64,000 bases of DNA from Fictibacillus phosphorivorans (GCF_001629705.1 NZ_CP015378.1:3224001-3288000); one strand, 5' to 3'; positions 17,521 through 26,833 are shown, counted from the first letter of the stretch. Translations and numbers: made by a program. Notes: generated by a model from the sequence alone, not told the origin.

Positions 17521-17553
17521 AAGAAAAAGTGCCTGGTTAACTACCAGACACTT
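17521..17553 (-). terminator. Intrinsic terminator after the NhaC-type carrier gene
   Basis: Minus-strand arms AAGTGTCTGG and CCAGGCACTT around a 6-nt loop, followed by TTTTC. Confidence 0.85.
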
Positions 17554-17559
17554 TCAAGT

Positions 17560-19149
17560 TTAAGCGTGATAAGCTTGATCGCTCATGCTATTTTTACTAG
17601 AAACTTTTTTAATGATAATGAGTAATAATACAAAGATAACTGCAGATGCAAGAAGGCCAATCCAAACACTCTCTGTTAAGCCAAGTGCAAGATACCCTAC
17701 TGCAGATACACCTGCAGCCACAAGGCTATAAGGAAGCTGGGTCATAACGTGATCGATATGATGACTTCCTGCTCCTGTTGAAGAAAGGATGGTAGTATCT
17801 GATATTGGTGAACAGTGGTCGCCAAATACAGAACCTGCTAGAACGGCCGCCAGAACAGGTAACATGAAATCGATATTTGTAGATGCAGAAATTTCTGCTG
17901 CGATCGGAAGCATGACACCAAACGTCCCCCATGAAGTTCCTGTTGCAAAAGCCATTAATCCTGACAGGACAAAAAGAACAAAAGGCAGATAAGCTAAATT
18001 CATATGCTGATCAACTAATCCTGCAAGATACGTTCCTGTTCCTAAGCTATCGATGATTGAGATAATCGTCCAGGCAAAAAGTAAGATCGTAACAGCACCG
18101 AGCATAGATTGAATACCACGCCCTAGTCCTTTTCCTAATGATGCAGCTCCCATCTTCTTAGGTAGGAAGAATAGTATAGCTGAAGCTAAACCAAGCAGCC
18201 CGCCATATACCAATGACTTTGGTACATCTGTATTTTCAAAAATAGATAAAAGTGTGATGGATGTTGGTTCATCAAGCCCTTTCACATTTTGAATGCCGGT
18301 ATAGATCATGAATCCAACCGTTGAAACAATCAATATCACGATCGGCCACACAAGGTCTCCCACTTTTCCTTTATCACTTTCTTCGAGCTTGATGCCCTCT
18401 CCGATTGCTGCTTTTTTATCTGCTGAAATCACTTCACCTGTAGCAAGAGCCGTTTCTTCATGTTTTTTCATCGGTCCAAAATCAAGTTGAAAATATGCAA
18501 CGATAAACACAAGAACCAGAGCAAACACTGCATAAAAATTCATAGGAATCATTTGAATAAATGCACTAAAAGCAGACATATTCGTAATTTCATGTGTAGC
18601 AAAAATCGTTCCAATAATACCAATGATGTACGCTCCCCAACTTGATACAGGTGAGATGACACATACTGGTGCAGCTGTTGAATCAAGATAATAAGCAAGT
18701 TTCGCACGTGAGATGCGGTGTCGGTCAGTAATCGGTCTGCTTACATTTCCGACAGCTAAAGAGTTAAAATAGTCATCAATAAAAATGACAAGGCCGAACA
18801 CAACGGTCAGAAGTTGTGCACCTCTTCTTGTTTTCACTCTCGCGATCGCCCACTCACCAAAAGCGCGGCTTCCTCCAGCTAACGAGATAATGCTCGTCAT
18901 CATTCCTAAAATCAATAAGAATAGAAGAATATACACATTCCACTCGTTTAACGCACCATCTGAAATAAAGTGACCTTTAACAATCGTACCAATTTCTTTC
19001 AGTGTCGCTCCAATACTAAAATCATGAAGCAATAATGCTCCCGCTATGATTCCAGCTCCTAGCGAGACTAACACTCTGCGTGTTAGAACCACCATTAAGA
19101 TTGCTAGTACAGGTGGTATTAATGAATAAATCGAATTCTCAAATTCCAT
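17560..19149 (-). CDS. NhaC-family carrier, predicted lysine transporter (LysW type)
   Basis: Membrane carrier of 529 residues, about 12 helices, of the NhaC Na+/H+ antiporter family. Typical segments are FGLVIFIDDYFNSLAVGNVSRP (split around the conserved DD), SSWGAYIIGIIG and GDHCSPISDTTILSSTG. A lysine riboswitch directly controls it, and comparative work on lysine riboswitches (Rodionov and colleagues, 2003) named such NhaC-type genes lysW, candidate lysine transporters. I therefore infer lysine or related cation uptake rather than sodium export. Start: the ATG giving MEFENSIYSL, with AAGGAGGAAC upstream; the longer frame lacks a site. Confidence 0.87.
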   Translation of the reverse strand: MEFENSIYSLIPPVLAILMVVLTRRVLVSLGAGIIAGALLLHDFSIGATLKEIGTIVKGHFISDGALNEWNVYILLFLLILGMMTSIISLAGGSRAFGEWAIARVKTRRGAQLLTVVFGLVIFIDDYFNSLAVGNVSRPITDRHRISRAKLAYYLDSTAAPVCVISPVSSWGAYIIGIIGTIFATHEITNMSAFSAFIQMIPMNFYAVFALVLVFIVAYFQLDFGPMKKHEETALATGEVISADKKAAIGEGIKLEESDKGKVGDLVWPIVILIVSTVGFMIYTGIQNVKGLDEPTSITLLSIFENTDVPKSLVYGGLLGLASAILFFLPKKMGAASLGKGLGRGIQSMLGAVTILLFAWTIISIIDSLGTGTYLAGLVDQHMNLAYLPFVLFVLSGLMAFATGTSWGTFGVMLPIAAEISASTNIDFMLPVLAAVLAGSVFGDHCSPISDTTILSSTGAGSHHIDHVMTQLPYSLVAAGVSAVGYLALGLTESVWIGLLASAVIFVLLLIIIKKVSSKNSMSDQAYHA

Positions 19150-19220
19150 GATGTTCCTCCTTCTTTTCATTTAGCCATCGATATTGAGGAGTTCTTACAG
19201 GACGTTGAGGAAAAATGGAC

Positions 19221-19486
19221 AAAATAAAAAGCGATCAATAGACAAGGAAATAACCTGCTATCAATCACTTAAGTAATTTATGGTTTTCCTCATCGATCAG
19301 TAGTCCTCCACTGCTCTAAGTTTCAAAGCAGTGACAGTTTTACACTTATTTAGTGCAAACCCAGCAAAAGTGAACAGACGGTTATCTTTTGCTTCGGCGG
19401 AAGTTCCTTTCCTTTTTCTTCACAGACGTCACTCTCTGAAAAAGTACTTATAAAATCCGCTCCTCTACCCCATCGGTGATAGGCTT
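19221..19486 (-). ncRNA. Lysine riboswitch (L box) with attenuator terminator
   Basis: Minus strand. Aptamer landmarks in order: GGGGTAGAGGAGCG, AAAGGAAAGGAACTTCCGCCGAAGC (split here by position 19385-19409), TTTGCTGGGTTTGCACT, TAAGTGTAAAACTGTCACTG and GCAGTGGAGGACTACTGATC. These match the lysC leader of B. subtilis block by block, including GCCGAAGCAAA, TTTGCTGG and GGAGG-CTA. The downstream terminator pairs AGTGATTGATAG with CTATTGATCGCT and ends TTTTTATTTT (19221-19270). Lysine binding should stop transcription of the NhaC-type gene 70 bp further on. Confidence 0.93.
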
Positions 19487-19517
19487 AAAGACATATAAAA
19501 TTTTTAATTCAATACTA

Positions 19518-19545
19518 ATTATAACAAACGAGGAAAAATGGTCAA
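19518..19545 (-). promoter_or_regulatory. Sigma-A-type promoter of the lysine-riboswitch transcript
   Basis: TTGACC (19540-19545), 16-bp spacer, perfect TATAAT (19518-19523). Transcription would begin about 25 bp before the aptamer. Confidence 0.75.
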
Positions 19546-19576
19546 CCTATACTGGTTTTGTTAAATGTAGGAAACA

Positions 19577-20416
19577 TTATTCTGCTGTTTCTTCGTCACC
19601 CGAGCTTTCTGTGGAGCTATCTTCAGAAGGCTCCAATTCATCTTGAGAGCCTTTTTCTTTTAAATCTGGGGTAATAGGTACAGTTGGTTGAATCGGATCA
19701 CCTGATTGATTGTAATAGACCGGAACCTCTCCTTTTATAAACTGAGCCGTTATTTTTATTGGTCGTTTCACTACTGTTGTTTCTGTCGCGAAAGGAATTA
19801 CAATTCTTGTTTTGACCGTAACCACGATATCAATATTGATCCACGTATTGTTGATTCCTGAATTCTCTATTCTCTCCTCGATATCTGTGTTCGCCTCACC
19901 AATCAACATAAATTTGATCGGAATCTTTGGACCTAAGTTTGCTAAGAGTGAATTTCTCGTTGCTTGCCCGAGTGGTATTTCCATAATAACGCCCGGTTCG
20001 TTCTTATAAGCTGTTATCCCTAGCTCATCATTGGTGATCACTTCATGCGCTTTACCTTCTTCAATCTCCTTCAGGTATTTTTGAACGACTTTTTGTGACT
20101 GGTTAGCAACCTGGTTGACTACACTCTGATTGATTCCAGCAAAAACGACATTTCCTTCTGTATCGGTCTTATATTCGATGATGTCATTCATTTCTGAAGG
20201 CCCTAATATTTCATTGTCGATCGCTTCACTTATGGCAAGAGCAGCGATTTCCTCCGTTTTCTTTTGGGCGATTAACATGAGTGTTGGTTCGATTCCTTTG
20301 TTTACCAGCCATAACCCTTGAATCGTTATAAAAGTAAACAGAATAAACGAGATCAACAGTACAAATCGGAATGGAAGTGGCCCTTTTCGAAGTTTCATTT
20401 TTCTGCGCTTAAGCAA
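19577..20416 (-). CDS. yunB: Sporulation protein YunB
   Basis: 279-residue membrane-anchored protein made in the mother cell during sporulation in B. subtilis and required for efficient spore formation. Residues 16-36 are one transmembrane helix (LPFRFVLLISFILFTFITI). The extracytoplasmic part contains the conserved EIPLGQATRNSLLANLGPKIPIKF and ends in an acidic Ser/Glu tail. The start is TTG after AAGGGGGG with about 8 bp spacing; an ATG six codons further in lacks a site. Monocistronic, located between thyB-dfrA and the lysine riboswitch. Confidence 0.9.
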   Translation of the reverse strand: MLKRRKMKLRKGPLPFRFVLLISFILFTFITIQGLWLVNKGIEPTLMLIAQKKTEEIAALAISEAIDNEILGPSEMNDIIEYKTDTEGNVVFAGINQSVVNQVANQSQKVVQKYLKEIEEGKAHEVITNDELGITAYKNEPGVIMEIPLGQATRNSLLANLGPKIPIKFMLIGEANTDIEERIENSGINNTWINIDIVVTVKTRIVIPFATETTVVKRPIKITAQFIKGEVPVYYNQSGDPIQPTVPITPDLKEKGSQDELEPSEDSSTESSGDEETAE

Positions 20417-20488
20417 AAGGTAACCCCCCTTTATCTACATATACATATGTATGCAGACAAGAGGGGGGCTCATTCAAACTTTATCGTT

Positions 20489-20965
20489 TTAATTTTTTTC
20501 GTACACGACAAAATCGTGTGGATATTTGTTCTTTTCATCTACGATGCCTGGTTTACGTGAGACTTCCATCCATTCATCACGATTGATCTCGGGAAAATAC
20601 GTATCTGCGTCAAATGTATGGTGAATCTCTGTAACATATAGACGGTCTGCAACTGACATGAACAACTTAAAAATCTCAGTTCCACCAATCACACATAGTT
20701 CTTCTGTTTCTTTTTTTAGGACTTCATCAACAGAATGAACCACAGTCGTTCCTTCAGCTTTATAGTGTTCATCTCTCGTTACCACAATATTTTCTCGTCC
20801 AGGTAGAGGCTTACCGATGGATTCATACGTTTTTCTGCCCATCACGATCGGTTTTCCCATCGTTACGTTCTTAAAGTGCTTAAGATCATTTGGTAAGTAC
20901 CATGGAAGATCATTGTCTTTCCCGATCGCGCGATTTTCATCCATCGCTACAACAAACGAGATCAT
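20489..20965 (-). CDS. dfrA: Dihydrofolate reductase
   Basis: Reduces dihydrofolate to tetrahydrofolate with NADPH, regenerating the cofactor oxidised by thymidylate synthase. 158 residues, the standard size. Visible: [22 protein letters not shown] with the Met20 loop, the catalytic acid region [10 protein letters not shown], the NADPH motif [15 protein letters not shown], and VIGGTEIF. It overlaps the end of thyB by 4 bp (ATGA), an arrangement conserved in Bacillus that couples folate oxidation and recycling. ATG start. Confidence 0.96.
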   Translation of the reverse strand: MISFVVAMDENRAIGKDNDLPWYLPNDLKHFKNVTMGKPIVMGRKTYESIGKPLPGRENIVVTRDEHYKAEGTTVVHSVDEVLKKETEELCVIGGTEIFKLFMSVADRLYVTEIHHTFDADTYFPEINRDEWMEVSRKPGIVDEKNKYPHDFVVYEKN

Positions 20966-21756
20966 ACGCTCACCACACCTTTAATATGTGGATGTGCTTC
21001 ATAGTCAACAAGTTCAAAGTCTTCATAAGTAAAATCAAAGATACTCGTCACATTCGGATTCATTTTCATCTTCGGAAGCGGCTTTGGCTCACGAGTGAGT
21101 TGCAGCTCAACTTGTTCAAGATGATTGGTGTAGATGTGTGCGTCACCTACTGTGTGAACGAATTCACCTGGTTTAAGGCCTGTTACTTGAGCTACCATCA
21201 TCGTTAACAAAGCATACGACGCAATATTAAAAGGCACGCCTAAAAAGCTATCTGCGGAGCGCTGATAAAGCTGACAGGAGAGTTTTCCATCCGCGACATA
21301 AAATTGGAATAACAAATGACATGGCGGCAGTGCCATATTCGGAATATCAGACGGATTCCATGCCGTGACGATTAATCGTCTTGAATCCGGGTTCTTTTTG
21401 ATGTCTTCGATTACATTTGAGATCTGGTCGATCGTCTCACCGTTCGGAGTCGACCAAGAGCGCCACTGATGACCGTATACAGGGCCAAGGTTTCCCTCTT
21501 CATCTGCCCACTCATCCCAGATGCGTACACCGTTTTCCTTTAAATAAGCAATATTCGTATCACCTTTTAAGAACCAGAGCAATTCATGAATAATCGACTT
21601 TACATGTAATTTTTTTGTCGTAACAAGCGGAAAGCCTTCTTGGAGGTCAAACCTCATCTGACGACCAAAAACAGAAACGGTCCCAGTGCCTGTCCGATCC
21701 TCTTTTTTTGTACCGTTATGTAGAATATCTTGAAGAAAATCTAGATATTGTTTCAT
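20962..21756 (-). CDS. thyB: Thymidylate synthase (ThyA type)
   Basis: Methylates dUMP to dTMP using methylenetetrahydrofolate. 264 residues, the compact form typical of E. coli ThyA and B. subtilis ThyB. The catalytic cysteine is in [12 protein letters not shown]; other landmarks are [12 protein letters not shown], the dUMP-binding [20 protein letters not shown] and the C-terminal [10 protein letters not shown]. The ATG is preceded by TAGGAGGCGATG. First gene of the thyB-dfrA pair. Confidence 0.96.
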   Translation of the reverse strand: MKQYLDFLQDILHNGTKKEDRTGTGTVSVFGRQMRFDLQEGFPLVTTKKLHVKSIIHELLWFLKGDTNIAYLKENGVRIWDEWADEEGNLGPVYGHQWRSWSTPNGETIDQISNVIEDIKKNPDSRRLIVTAWNPSDIPNMALPPCHLLFQFYVADGKLSCQLYQRSADSFLGVPFNIASYALLTMMVAQVTGLKPGEFVHTVGDAHIYTNHLEQVELQLTREPKPLPKMKMNPNVTSIFDFTYEDFELVDYEAHPHIKGVVSV

Positions 21757-21879
21757 CCCTCATCGCCTCCTATTTTTCTTTTAATCGTATCATACGAAAA
21801 GTCATAAAAATAGCTTCAACACCTAACACTTTTTCCCTTCTGTACACATAAAAATAATAGTGAAGAAAGGAGTGGAAGC

Positions 21880-22182
21880 ATGTTAGAGATGAACCCGATC
21901 TTAATCGAAGGACATCCGTTTACCGCTGTCACCCTTCGTTTGCCAAAAACGAATTTTATGGCTGTATTCAACGACAATGGATATATCATGTGTGGAGCAC
22001 TAGATGTGGCACTATTAAACGAAAAGTTAGCAGACCGTAAAATTATCGCAGGACGCGCTGTTGGAGTAAGAACAATCGAGCAGCTGTTGGATGCACCTTT
22101 AGAATCTATTACTCTTGAAGCAAAAGAAAAAGGTATTGAAGTTGGTATGCAAGGGCGAAAAGCACTTTTAAAAATGATCTAA
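21880..22182 (+). CDS. yunC: YunC family protein (DUF1805)
   Basis: 100-residue cytosolic protein of the DUF1805/YunC family, function unknown. Conserved segments are FTAVTLRLPKTNFMAVFND, GYIMCGALDVALLNEKL and AGRAVGVRTIEQLLDAPL. ATG start after AAAGGAGTGG. It is divergent from thyB and followed by a 20-bp-period repeat array rather than an immediate terminator. The neighbourhood yunB-yunC-yunF is conserved with B. subtilis. Confidence 0.85.
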   Translation: MLEMNPILIEGHPFTAVTLRLPKTNFMAVFNDNGYIMCGALDVALLNEKLADRKIIAGRAVGVRTIEQLLDAPLESITLEAKEKGIEVGMQGRKALLKMI

Positions 22183-22190
22183 ATCATCAC

Positions 22191-22300
22191 TTATCGGCGA
22201 GATTTGAAATATAGCGGCAAGAAAAAGAAGATATCGGCAAAAAATCATTTATATCAGCAACTTTTCAAATATATCGGCGAAAAATGAAATATATCGACAT
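22191..22300. repeat. Degenerate tandem array, 20-bp period, core ATATCGGCRA
   Basis: Cores TTATCGGCGA, ATAGCGGCAA, ATATCGGCAA, ATATCAGCAA, ATATCGGCGA and ATATCGACAT begin at 22191, 22211, 22231, 22251, 22271 and 22291, exactly every 20 bp. The alternate ten bases vary. It lies in a convergent intergenic gap. Confidence 0.85.
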
Positions 22301-22316
22301 TTCACATAAAACGACA

Positions 22317-22352
22317 ACACCCTCTACCAACAATAAGGCAGAGGGTGTTCAC
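22317..22352. terminator. Hairpin terminator between convergent genes
   Basis: AACACCCTCT and AGAGGGTGTT pair around a loop of about 13 nt. T-runs on either side are weak, so efficiency is uncertain. Confidence 0.6.
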
Positions 22353-22353
22353 T

Positions 22354-22557
22354 TTATGCTTTAAAACGATCTCTTGTTATTTTTAATGAAATAAGATTAA
22401 TGCATAAGACCAAGGATAAGAACTGAATACGCTTCGAATCATTGATATATATGTAGATACATAGCAGGTAAACGCCACTGACGATAAAGGCAATCTGTAA
22501 GCAGTACATCATCTGAATCAATTTTTTGAAATTCAAAGTGATCCCCACTTTCTTCAT
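22354..22557 (-). CDS. Small putative membrane protein, unknown
   Basis: A 67-codon ORF with two hydrophobic stretches (MYCLQIAFIVSGVYLLCIYI and IQFLSLVLCINLISL) separated by a polar turn, so a two-helix membrane protein is possible. I recognise no family. The ATG has only a weak ribosome site; a TTG ten codons inside has GTGGGGA upstream. It is convergent with yunC and placed directly before the shared hairpin, which mildly supports real transcription. Confidence 0.4.
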   Translation of the reverse strand: MKKVGITLNFKKLIQMMYCLQIAFIVSGVYLLCIYIYINDSKRIQFLSLVLCINLISLKITRDRFKA

Positions 22558-22657
22558 TCAGCAAAACTGATTTCATTCACCCTATTAGTATATCAGTCTA
22601 CAGTGAAAAATGAATCGTTTCCTTCTTTTTGAAATGGATTTGTAATATAAGGAAAAA

Positions 22658-23500
22658 CTAAAATAAATCCAACTGCCTCGGTGCCAAAAAGTCATAATGA
22701 ATATCCAGAAGTTCAATCATCTGCTTCGCATTATCAGCAGCATCTCCACCCGAATTATTGTTAAAAAGAATGGTCAGATCCTTCGTTTCTGAAGCAAGTT
22801 GTTGGATTCGCTCTCTCCATTCTTTAAGCTCTGCCTCATTATAACGATAAAGATATCGAACTTCTCTCCAGTTCGGCTGACCTTGGTTGTTCCAGCCATA
22901 TACGTTTCGACCATGCATCCGAACAAGTGTCTTATTCGGTGTTGTGTGCATAACGATCGGGATCGAGCCTTGTCCTGCTTGAGGTTCATCACAAATCGTA
23001 TGAATCCAGTTTTCTTCCCTAGTAAATTGCAGGGTCTTTTCCTTCATCTCTTCACTGAACCACGTTTGATTACGAAACTCAAGAGCTACAGGAATGTCAC
23101 CCATCATTTCTTTTGCATAGCGAAGCATTTGAACATTTTCTTTCTTACAATCAAACCATGGTGGGTATTGGAATAGGACCATCTCAAGCTTACCTGAATT
23201 GATTACAGGTTGAATGGACTCAATAAACGCCTCATACATTTCTTTAACAGATTCAAAAGGCAGCTTGCCTCTTGAATGTCCCGTCATCCCTTGATAAGCC
23301 TTTACAACAAACGAAAAATCCTTTGGTGTAGATGCTACCCACTTCTCATAGTTTTTACCAGGCTGAACCGCATAGAAGGAAGAATCAACTTCTACCACAG
23401 GAAAGTGGCCGCTATATACAGCGAGCTTATCTCTTGCAGGAGTACCGTCTGGATAAAGAGAATCATGATCTCCCCAGCCTGTTACACCGATTTTTATCAT
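22658..23500 (-). CDS. yunF: DUF72 family protein YunF
   Basis: 280-residue cytosolic TIM-barrel-like protein of the DUF72 family, biochemical role unknown. The family signature is present: IKIGVTGWGDH at the start, VVEVDSSFYAVQP, FVVKAYQGMTGH, FQYPPWFDCK, VALEFRNQTWF and LFNNNSGGDAADNAKQM. ATG start with only a short purine run nearby (TTCTAAGAATG). It has its own position between the small ORF and the nitroreductase, as in the B. subtilis yun region. Confidence 0.87.
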   Translation of the reverse strand: MIKIGVTGWGDHDSLYPDGTPARDKLAVYSGHFPVVEVDSSFYAVQPGKNYEKWVASTPKDFSFVVKAYQGMTGHSRGKLPFESVKEMYEAFIESIQPVINSGKLEMVLFQYPPWFDCKKENVQMLRYAKEMMGDIPVALEFRNQTWFSEEMKEKTLQFTREENWIHTICDEPQAGQGSIPIVMHTTPNKTLVRMHGRNVYGWNNQGQPNWREVRYLYRYNEAELKEWRERIQQLASETKDLTILFNNNSGGDAADNAKQMIELLDIHYDFLAPRQLDLF

Positions 23501-23524
23501 TCTTAGAAGTCACCTGCCTATGAG

Positions 23525-24271
23525 TTACAATTTATTTAAACCTTTGGATTGAACAAAGTCTTTCATATACGTTCGTTTAGGTGATGCCATCGAAGCTGTA
23601 ATCTGAGTGACCCAGCCTTCTGTACGTTTTCCACCTGTTCTTTCTGAGTAATATTCAGCCGTTTCTTGTTCATATTGATTCAGGAGGTCTTGAGTTTCCT
23701 CTTTACTTTTGTATTGATTCTTATAAAAAACAGCTTCCATTGGCAAACGAGGCTTTTTCCCAGGTTCTGCATCTGGATACCCTACAGCTACACCAAATAA
23801 CGGAAGTACATGTTCTGGGCAATTCAACAGATCTGAAACTTCTTGCAGAGAATTTCGAAGCCCTCCGATATACACGATACCAAGTCCAAGAGACTCAGCT
23901 GCTATAGAAAGGTTTTGCGCAGCCAAAGCGGCATCCACTGTTCCTACGATAAATGCTTCAGTCGATTGAATCGTTTCGTGAATATCTATTGTTTTCATAT
24001 CGGCTGCTATTTGATGACGGTTGTAATCCATACAAAAAACAAAGAAATAACCGTTGTCTGCGACGTACGATTGATTACCTGCAAACTCAGCTAATTTTTC
24101 TTTCTTTTCCCGGTCTTCTACTCCAATAATCGTACAAACTTGTTGATAGCTTGAAGTAGATGCAGCTTGAGCACATTGTACAAGCGTTTCGACCGTTTCT
24201 CCATCTAATGGCTCGTTCTTAAATTTTCGAATCGATCGATGTGCTAATATCGTTTCAATAGTCTCGTTCAT
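23525..24271 (-). CDS. NADPH-dependent flavin/nitroreductase (NfsA/NfrA family)
   Basis: FMN-containing oxidoreductase of 248 residues that reduces nitro compounds, quinones or free flavin, in the NfrA1/NfrA2 (YcnD) group of Bacillus. The FMN-phosphate motif is HRSIRKFKNEPLD. Others are AQAASTSSYQ, AAESLGLGIVYIGGLRN and VGYPDAEPGKKPRLP, and a C-terminal R-T segment follows. The start giving MNETIETILAHRS has GAAGGAG 8 bp upstream; the longer ORF is unsupported. Monocistronic, divergent from modA. Confidence 0.88.
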   Translation of the reverse strand: MNETIETILAHRSIRKFKNEPLDGETVETLVQCAQAASTSSYQQVCTIIGVEDREKKEKLAEFAGNQSYVADNGYFFVFCMDYNRHQIAADMKTIDIHETIQSTEAFIVGTVDAALAAQNLSIAAESLGLGIVYIGGLRNSLQEVSDLLNCPEHVLPLFGVAVGYPDAEPGKKPRLPMEAVFYKNQYKSKEETQDLLNQYEQETAEYYSERTGGKRTEGWVTQITASMASPKRTYMKDFVQSKGLNKL

Positions 24272-24388
24272 TGCATATGCTCCTTCTCTAAAGTTTATTG
24301 TTGATTGCATTATATCTTTTTCGTATATAAAAAAGCGAACCATTTGAAGTCTCTATAAGATCTACTTCTCTTTCGAGCAAAGTGATGG

Positions 24389-24517
24389 TATACTATTCTA
24401 GCGATGAGCTAATTGCATAAGACGAGATTGACGCGCCTTTTTTGGCAATGCACTATGTGGAGTGCTGTCTCTCGCCGCAATATACGCAAAAAAGACGTCC
24501 AATCGGGCGTCTTTTTT
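24389..24517 (+). promoter_or_regulatory. modA promoter and structured leader with attenuator-type terminator
   Basis: An extended -10 (TGGTATACT, 24386-24394) starts a leader of about 150 nt. It can form GCC-TTTTTT-GGC (24435-24446), GCACT/AGTGC (24450-24465) and an outer CGAGA/TCTCG pair (24423-24427 with 24469-24473). A perfect-length intrinsic terminator follows: AAAAAAGACGTCC (24488-24500), loop AATC, GGGCGTCTTTTTT (24505-24517). CTTTTTTG (24437-24444) is complementary to CAAAAAAG (24487-24494), which would disrupt the terminator. This is riboswitch-like layout; I do not recognise a known class. Confidence 0.65.
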
Positions 24518-24556
24518 CTATATAACGAAAACAAAGAATTAGTAAGGAGAGAAAAG

Positions 24557-25369
24557 ATGAGGAGAAATTTTGTAATCTTACTTCTATTATGCTTGTTTGT
24601 AACACTTTTATCTGCTTGTTCAAAAAATGAAACATCAAAATTAGCCGACAACTCTGACAACGCATCCAATAAAGAGAATGTAGAACTGACGATTTCGGCA
24701 GCAGCCAGTTTACAAGATGTTTTAAATAAATTGGCGACTCAATATGAAAATGAACATCCAAATATCAGCATCACCTATAACTTCGGAGGCTCTGGTGCCC
24801 TTCAACAGCAAATTTCTAACGGTGCACCTGTTGATCTGTTCTTCTCAGCAGCAGAAGATAAATTTGATCTACTTGTTGAAGAGGGATTTATCGAAAAGAA
24901 TAAAGGAACGGACCTTGTCGGAAACGAGCTAGTCTTAGTTGTTGGGAAAGATCAAGCACAAAATATAAGGGCATTTGAAGATTTACCTAAAATAAAGAAA
25001 ATGGCTATCGGTACCCCGGAGACCGTTCCAGCAGGGAAATACGCAGTAGAAACTTTAGAAAGATCAAACCTTCTAAAAGAAGTTGAACAGCAAATTGTTT
25101 ATGCCAAAGATGTTCGTCAAGTGCTTACATATGTAGAAACAGGTAATGTCGATGCAGGTATCGTCTATAAGACGGATGCGATGATTTCTTCTAAAGTAAA
25201 AATCGCCGCTGTTGCTAAATATAACACTCATTCACCTATCATCTATCCAGTCGGAATAATAAAAGGTACTTCTCATAAGAAAGAAGCAGAGAAGTTCTAT
25301 AATTATTTACAAAAAGAAGAATCATTAAAAACGTTTGAAAAGTTTGGGTTTCATAAAGTTAAAAAATAG
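24557..25369 (+). CDS. modA: Molybdate ABC transporter substrate-binding lipoprotein
   Basis: Extracytoplasmic molybdate (or tungstate) binding protein. A lipoprotein signal ends in LLSAC with Cys21, followed by a Ser/Asn-rich linker. The mature domain shows the ModA pattern: SAAASLQDVLNKLA with the oxyanion-binding serines, FGGSGALQQQISNGAPVDLFFSAAEDKFD, IGTPETVPAGKYA and TGNVDAGIVYKTDA. 270 residues. The ATG follows AAGGAGAG. No modB or modC lies beside it; a bidirectional terminator follows, so the permease and ATPase must be elsewhere, if present. Confidence 0.92.
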   Translation: MRRNFVILLLLCLFVTLLSACSKNETSKLADNSDNASNKENVELTISAAASLQDVLNKLATQYENEHPNISITYNFGGSGALQQQISNGAPVDLFFSAAEDKFDLLVEEGFIEKNKGTDLVGNELVLVVGKDQAQNIRAFEDLPKIKKMAIGTPETVPAGKYAVETLERSNLLKEVEQQIVYAKDVRQVLTYVETGNVDAGIVYKTDAMISSKVKIAAVAKYNTHSPIIYPVGIIKGTSHKKEAEKFYNYLQKEESLKTFEKFGFHKVKK

Positions 25370-25393
25370 CTTGCTTAAGAGTCCATGTAACCA

Positions 25394-25432
25394 TAAAAAA
25401 GCCTTGGTGTATGCTAACACCAAGGCTTTTCT
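25394..25432. terminator. Bidirectional terminator between modA and sufB
   Basis: AAAAGCCTTGGTGT and ACACCAAGGCTTTT pair around a short loop. A-run and T-run on the two sides serve both convergent genes. Confidence 0.92.
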
Positions 25433-25435
25433 TTA

Positions 25436-26833
25436 TTAACCGATAGAACCTTCCATCTCGAACTTGATCAGACGGTTCATCTCTACTGCATATTCCATCG
25501 GAAGTTCTTTCGTAAACGGCTCGATGAAGCCCATTACGATCATTTCCGTTGCTTCTTGTTCAGAAACACCACGGCTCATGAGGTAGAATAACTGATCTTC
25601 AGAAACTTTGGATACAGTTGCTTCATGCTCTAGTGTGATGTTGTTGTTAAGAATCTCATTGTACGGAATCGTATCTGAAGTGGATTGGTTATCCATGATC
25701 AGCGTATCACACTTGATGTTAGATTTAGATCCATCAGATTTACGTCCGAAATGAGCGATCCCACGGTAAGTTACTTTACCGCCATGCTTTGAGATCGATT
25801 TAGATACGATTGTAGAAGAACAATCAGGTGCTAAATGCAAAACTTTTGCTCCAGCATCCTGGTGCTGTCCTTTACCAGCGATCGCGATAGAAAGGATCGT
25901 ACCTTTCGCGCCACGGCCTTTCATGATAACAGCCGGATATTTCATCGTAAGACGAGATCCGATGTTTCCATCTACCCATTCCATCGTTGCGTTCTCTTCA
26001 GCTACAGCACGCTTTGTAACAAGGTTGTAGATGTTGTTCGCCCAGTTTTGGATCGTTGTATAACGGCAGTAAGCGTTCTTCTTAACGATAATTTCAACAA
26101 CCGCACTATGAAGTGAGTTTGTAGAATAAACTGGTGCTGTACATCCTTCTACGTAGTGTACAGAGCTATCTTCGTCCGCAATGATCAGCGTACGCTCAAA
26201 CTGACCCATGTTTTCTGAGTTGATTCGGAAGTATGCTTGAAGTGGAGTATCACATTTTACGCCTTTTGGTACGTAAATGAAAGATCCACCAGACCATACA
26301 GCAGAGTTAAGTGCTGAGAACTTGTTATCAGATGGCGGAATGATCGTTCCAAAATGCTCACGGAAGATCTCTTCGTGCTCTTTTAAAGCTGTATCTGTAT
26401 CTGTGAAAAGAATACCTAAGTCAGAAAGGTCTTCTTTCATGTTGTGGTAAACAACCTCTGATTCGTACTGTGCAGATACACCTGCAAGGTACTTCTGTTC
26501 TGCTTCTGGAATTCCTAGCTTGTCAAAAGTCGCTTTGATTTCAGCAGGAACTTCATCCCAAGACTTCTCAGATTTCTCAGATGGCTTAACATAATACGTA
26601 ATATCATCAAAGTTTAAGTCCTTCATGTCTCCGCCCCATTGTGGCATTGGCATCTTATAGAACTGCTCTAATGACTTCAAACGGAATTCTAGCATCCATT
26701 CAGGCTCGTTCTTCATGCGTGAGATCTCTTCAACGATCTCTTTTGTTAACCCACGCTTCGATCTGAAAATGGAAACGTCCTTATCTCTAAAACCATATTT
26801 ATATTCGCCGATATCCGGCATTTTCTTAGCCAT
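25436..26833 (-). CDS. sufB: Fe-S cluster assembly scaffold SufB
   Basis: Core scaffold of the SUF complex SufBC2D, on which Fe-S clusters are built from SufS-derived sulfur. 465 residues, the expected size, beta-helix core. Hallmarks: [47 protein letters not shown] and [20 protein letters not shown]. The cysteine in the C-terminal region of E. coli SufB corresponds to [11 protein letters not shown] here. ATG after AAGGAGGG. Last gene of sufCDSUB. Confidence 0.97.
   Translation of the reverse strand: MAKKMPDIGEYKYGFRDKDVSIFRSKRGLTKEIVEEISRMKNEPEWMLEFRLKSLEQFYKMPMPQWGGDMKDLNFDDITYYVKPSEKSEKSWDEVPAEIKATFDKLGIPEAEQKYLAGVSAQYESEVVYHNMKEDLSDLGILFTDTDTALKEHEEIFREHFGTIIPPSDNKFSALNSAVWSGGSFIYVPKGVKCDTPLQAYFRINSENMGQFERTLIIADEDSSVHYVEGCTAPVYSTNSLHSAVVEIIVKKNAYCRYTTIQNWANNIYNLVTKRAVAEENATMEWVDGNIGSRLTMKYPAVIMKGRGAKGTILSIAIAGKGQHQDAGAKVLHLAPDCSSTIVSKSISKHGGKVTYRGIAHFGRKSDGSKSNIKCDTLIMDNQSTSDTIPYNEILNNNITLEHEATVSKVSEDQLFYLMSRGVSEQEATEMIVMGFIEPFTKELPMEYAVEMNRLIKFEMEGSIG

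Noticed and set aside
18308..18973. Several 60-residue plus-strand ORFs within the NhaC-type gene
   Set aside because: Antisense shadows of a membrane protein with low complexity; no start sites.
24413..24556. Long N-terminal extension of ModA
   Set aside because: The frame is open, but it crosses the terminator hairpin; the lipoprotein signal and AAGGAGAG mark the start at 24557.
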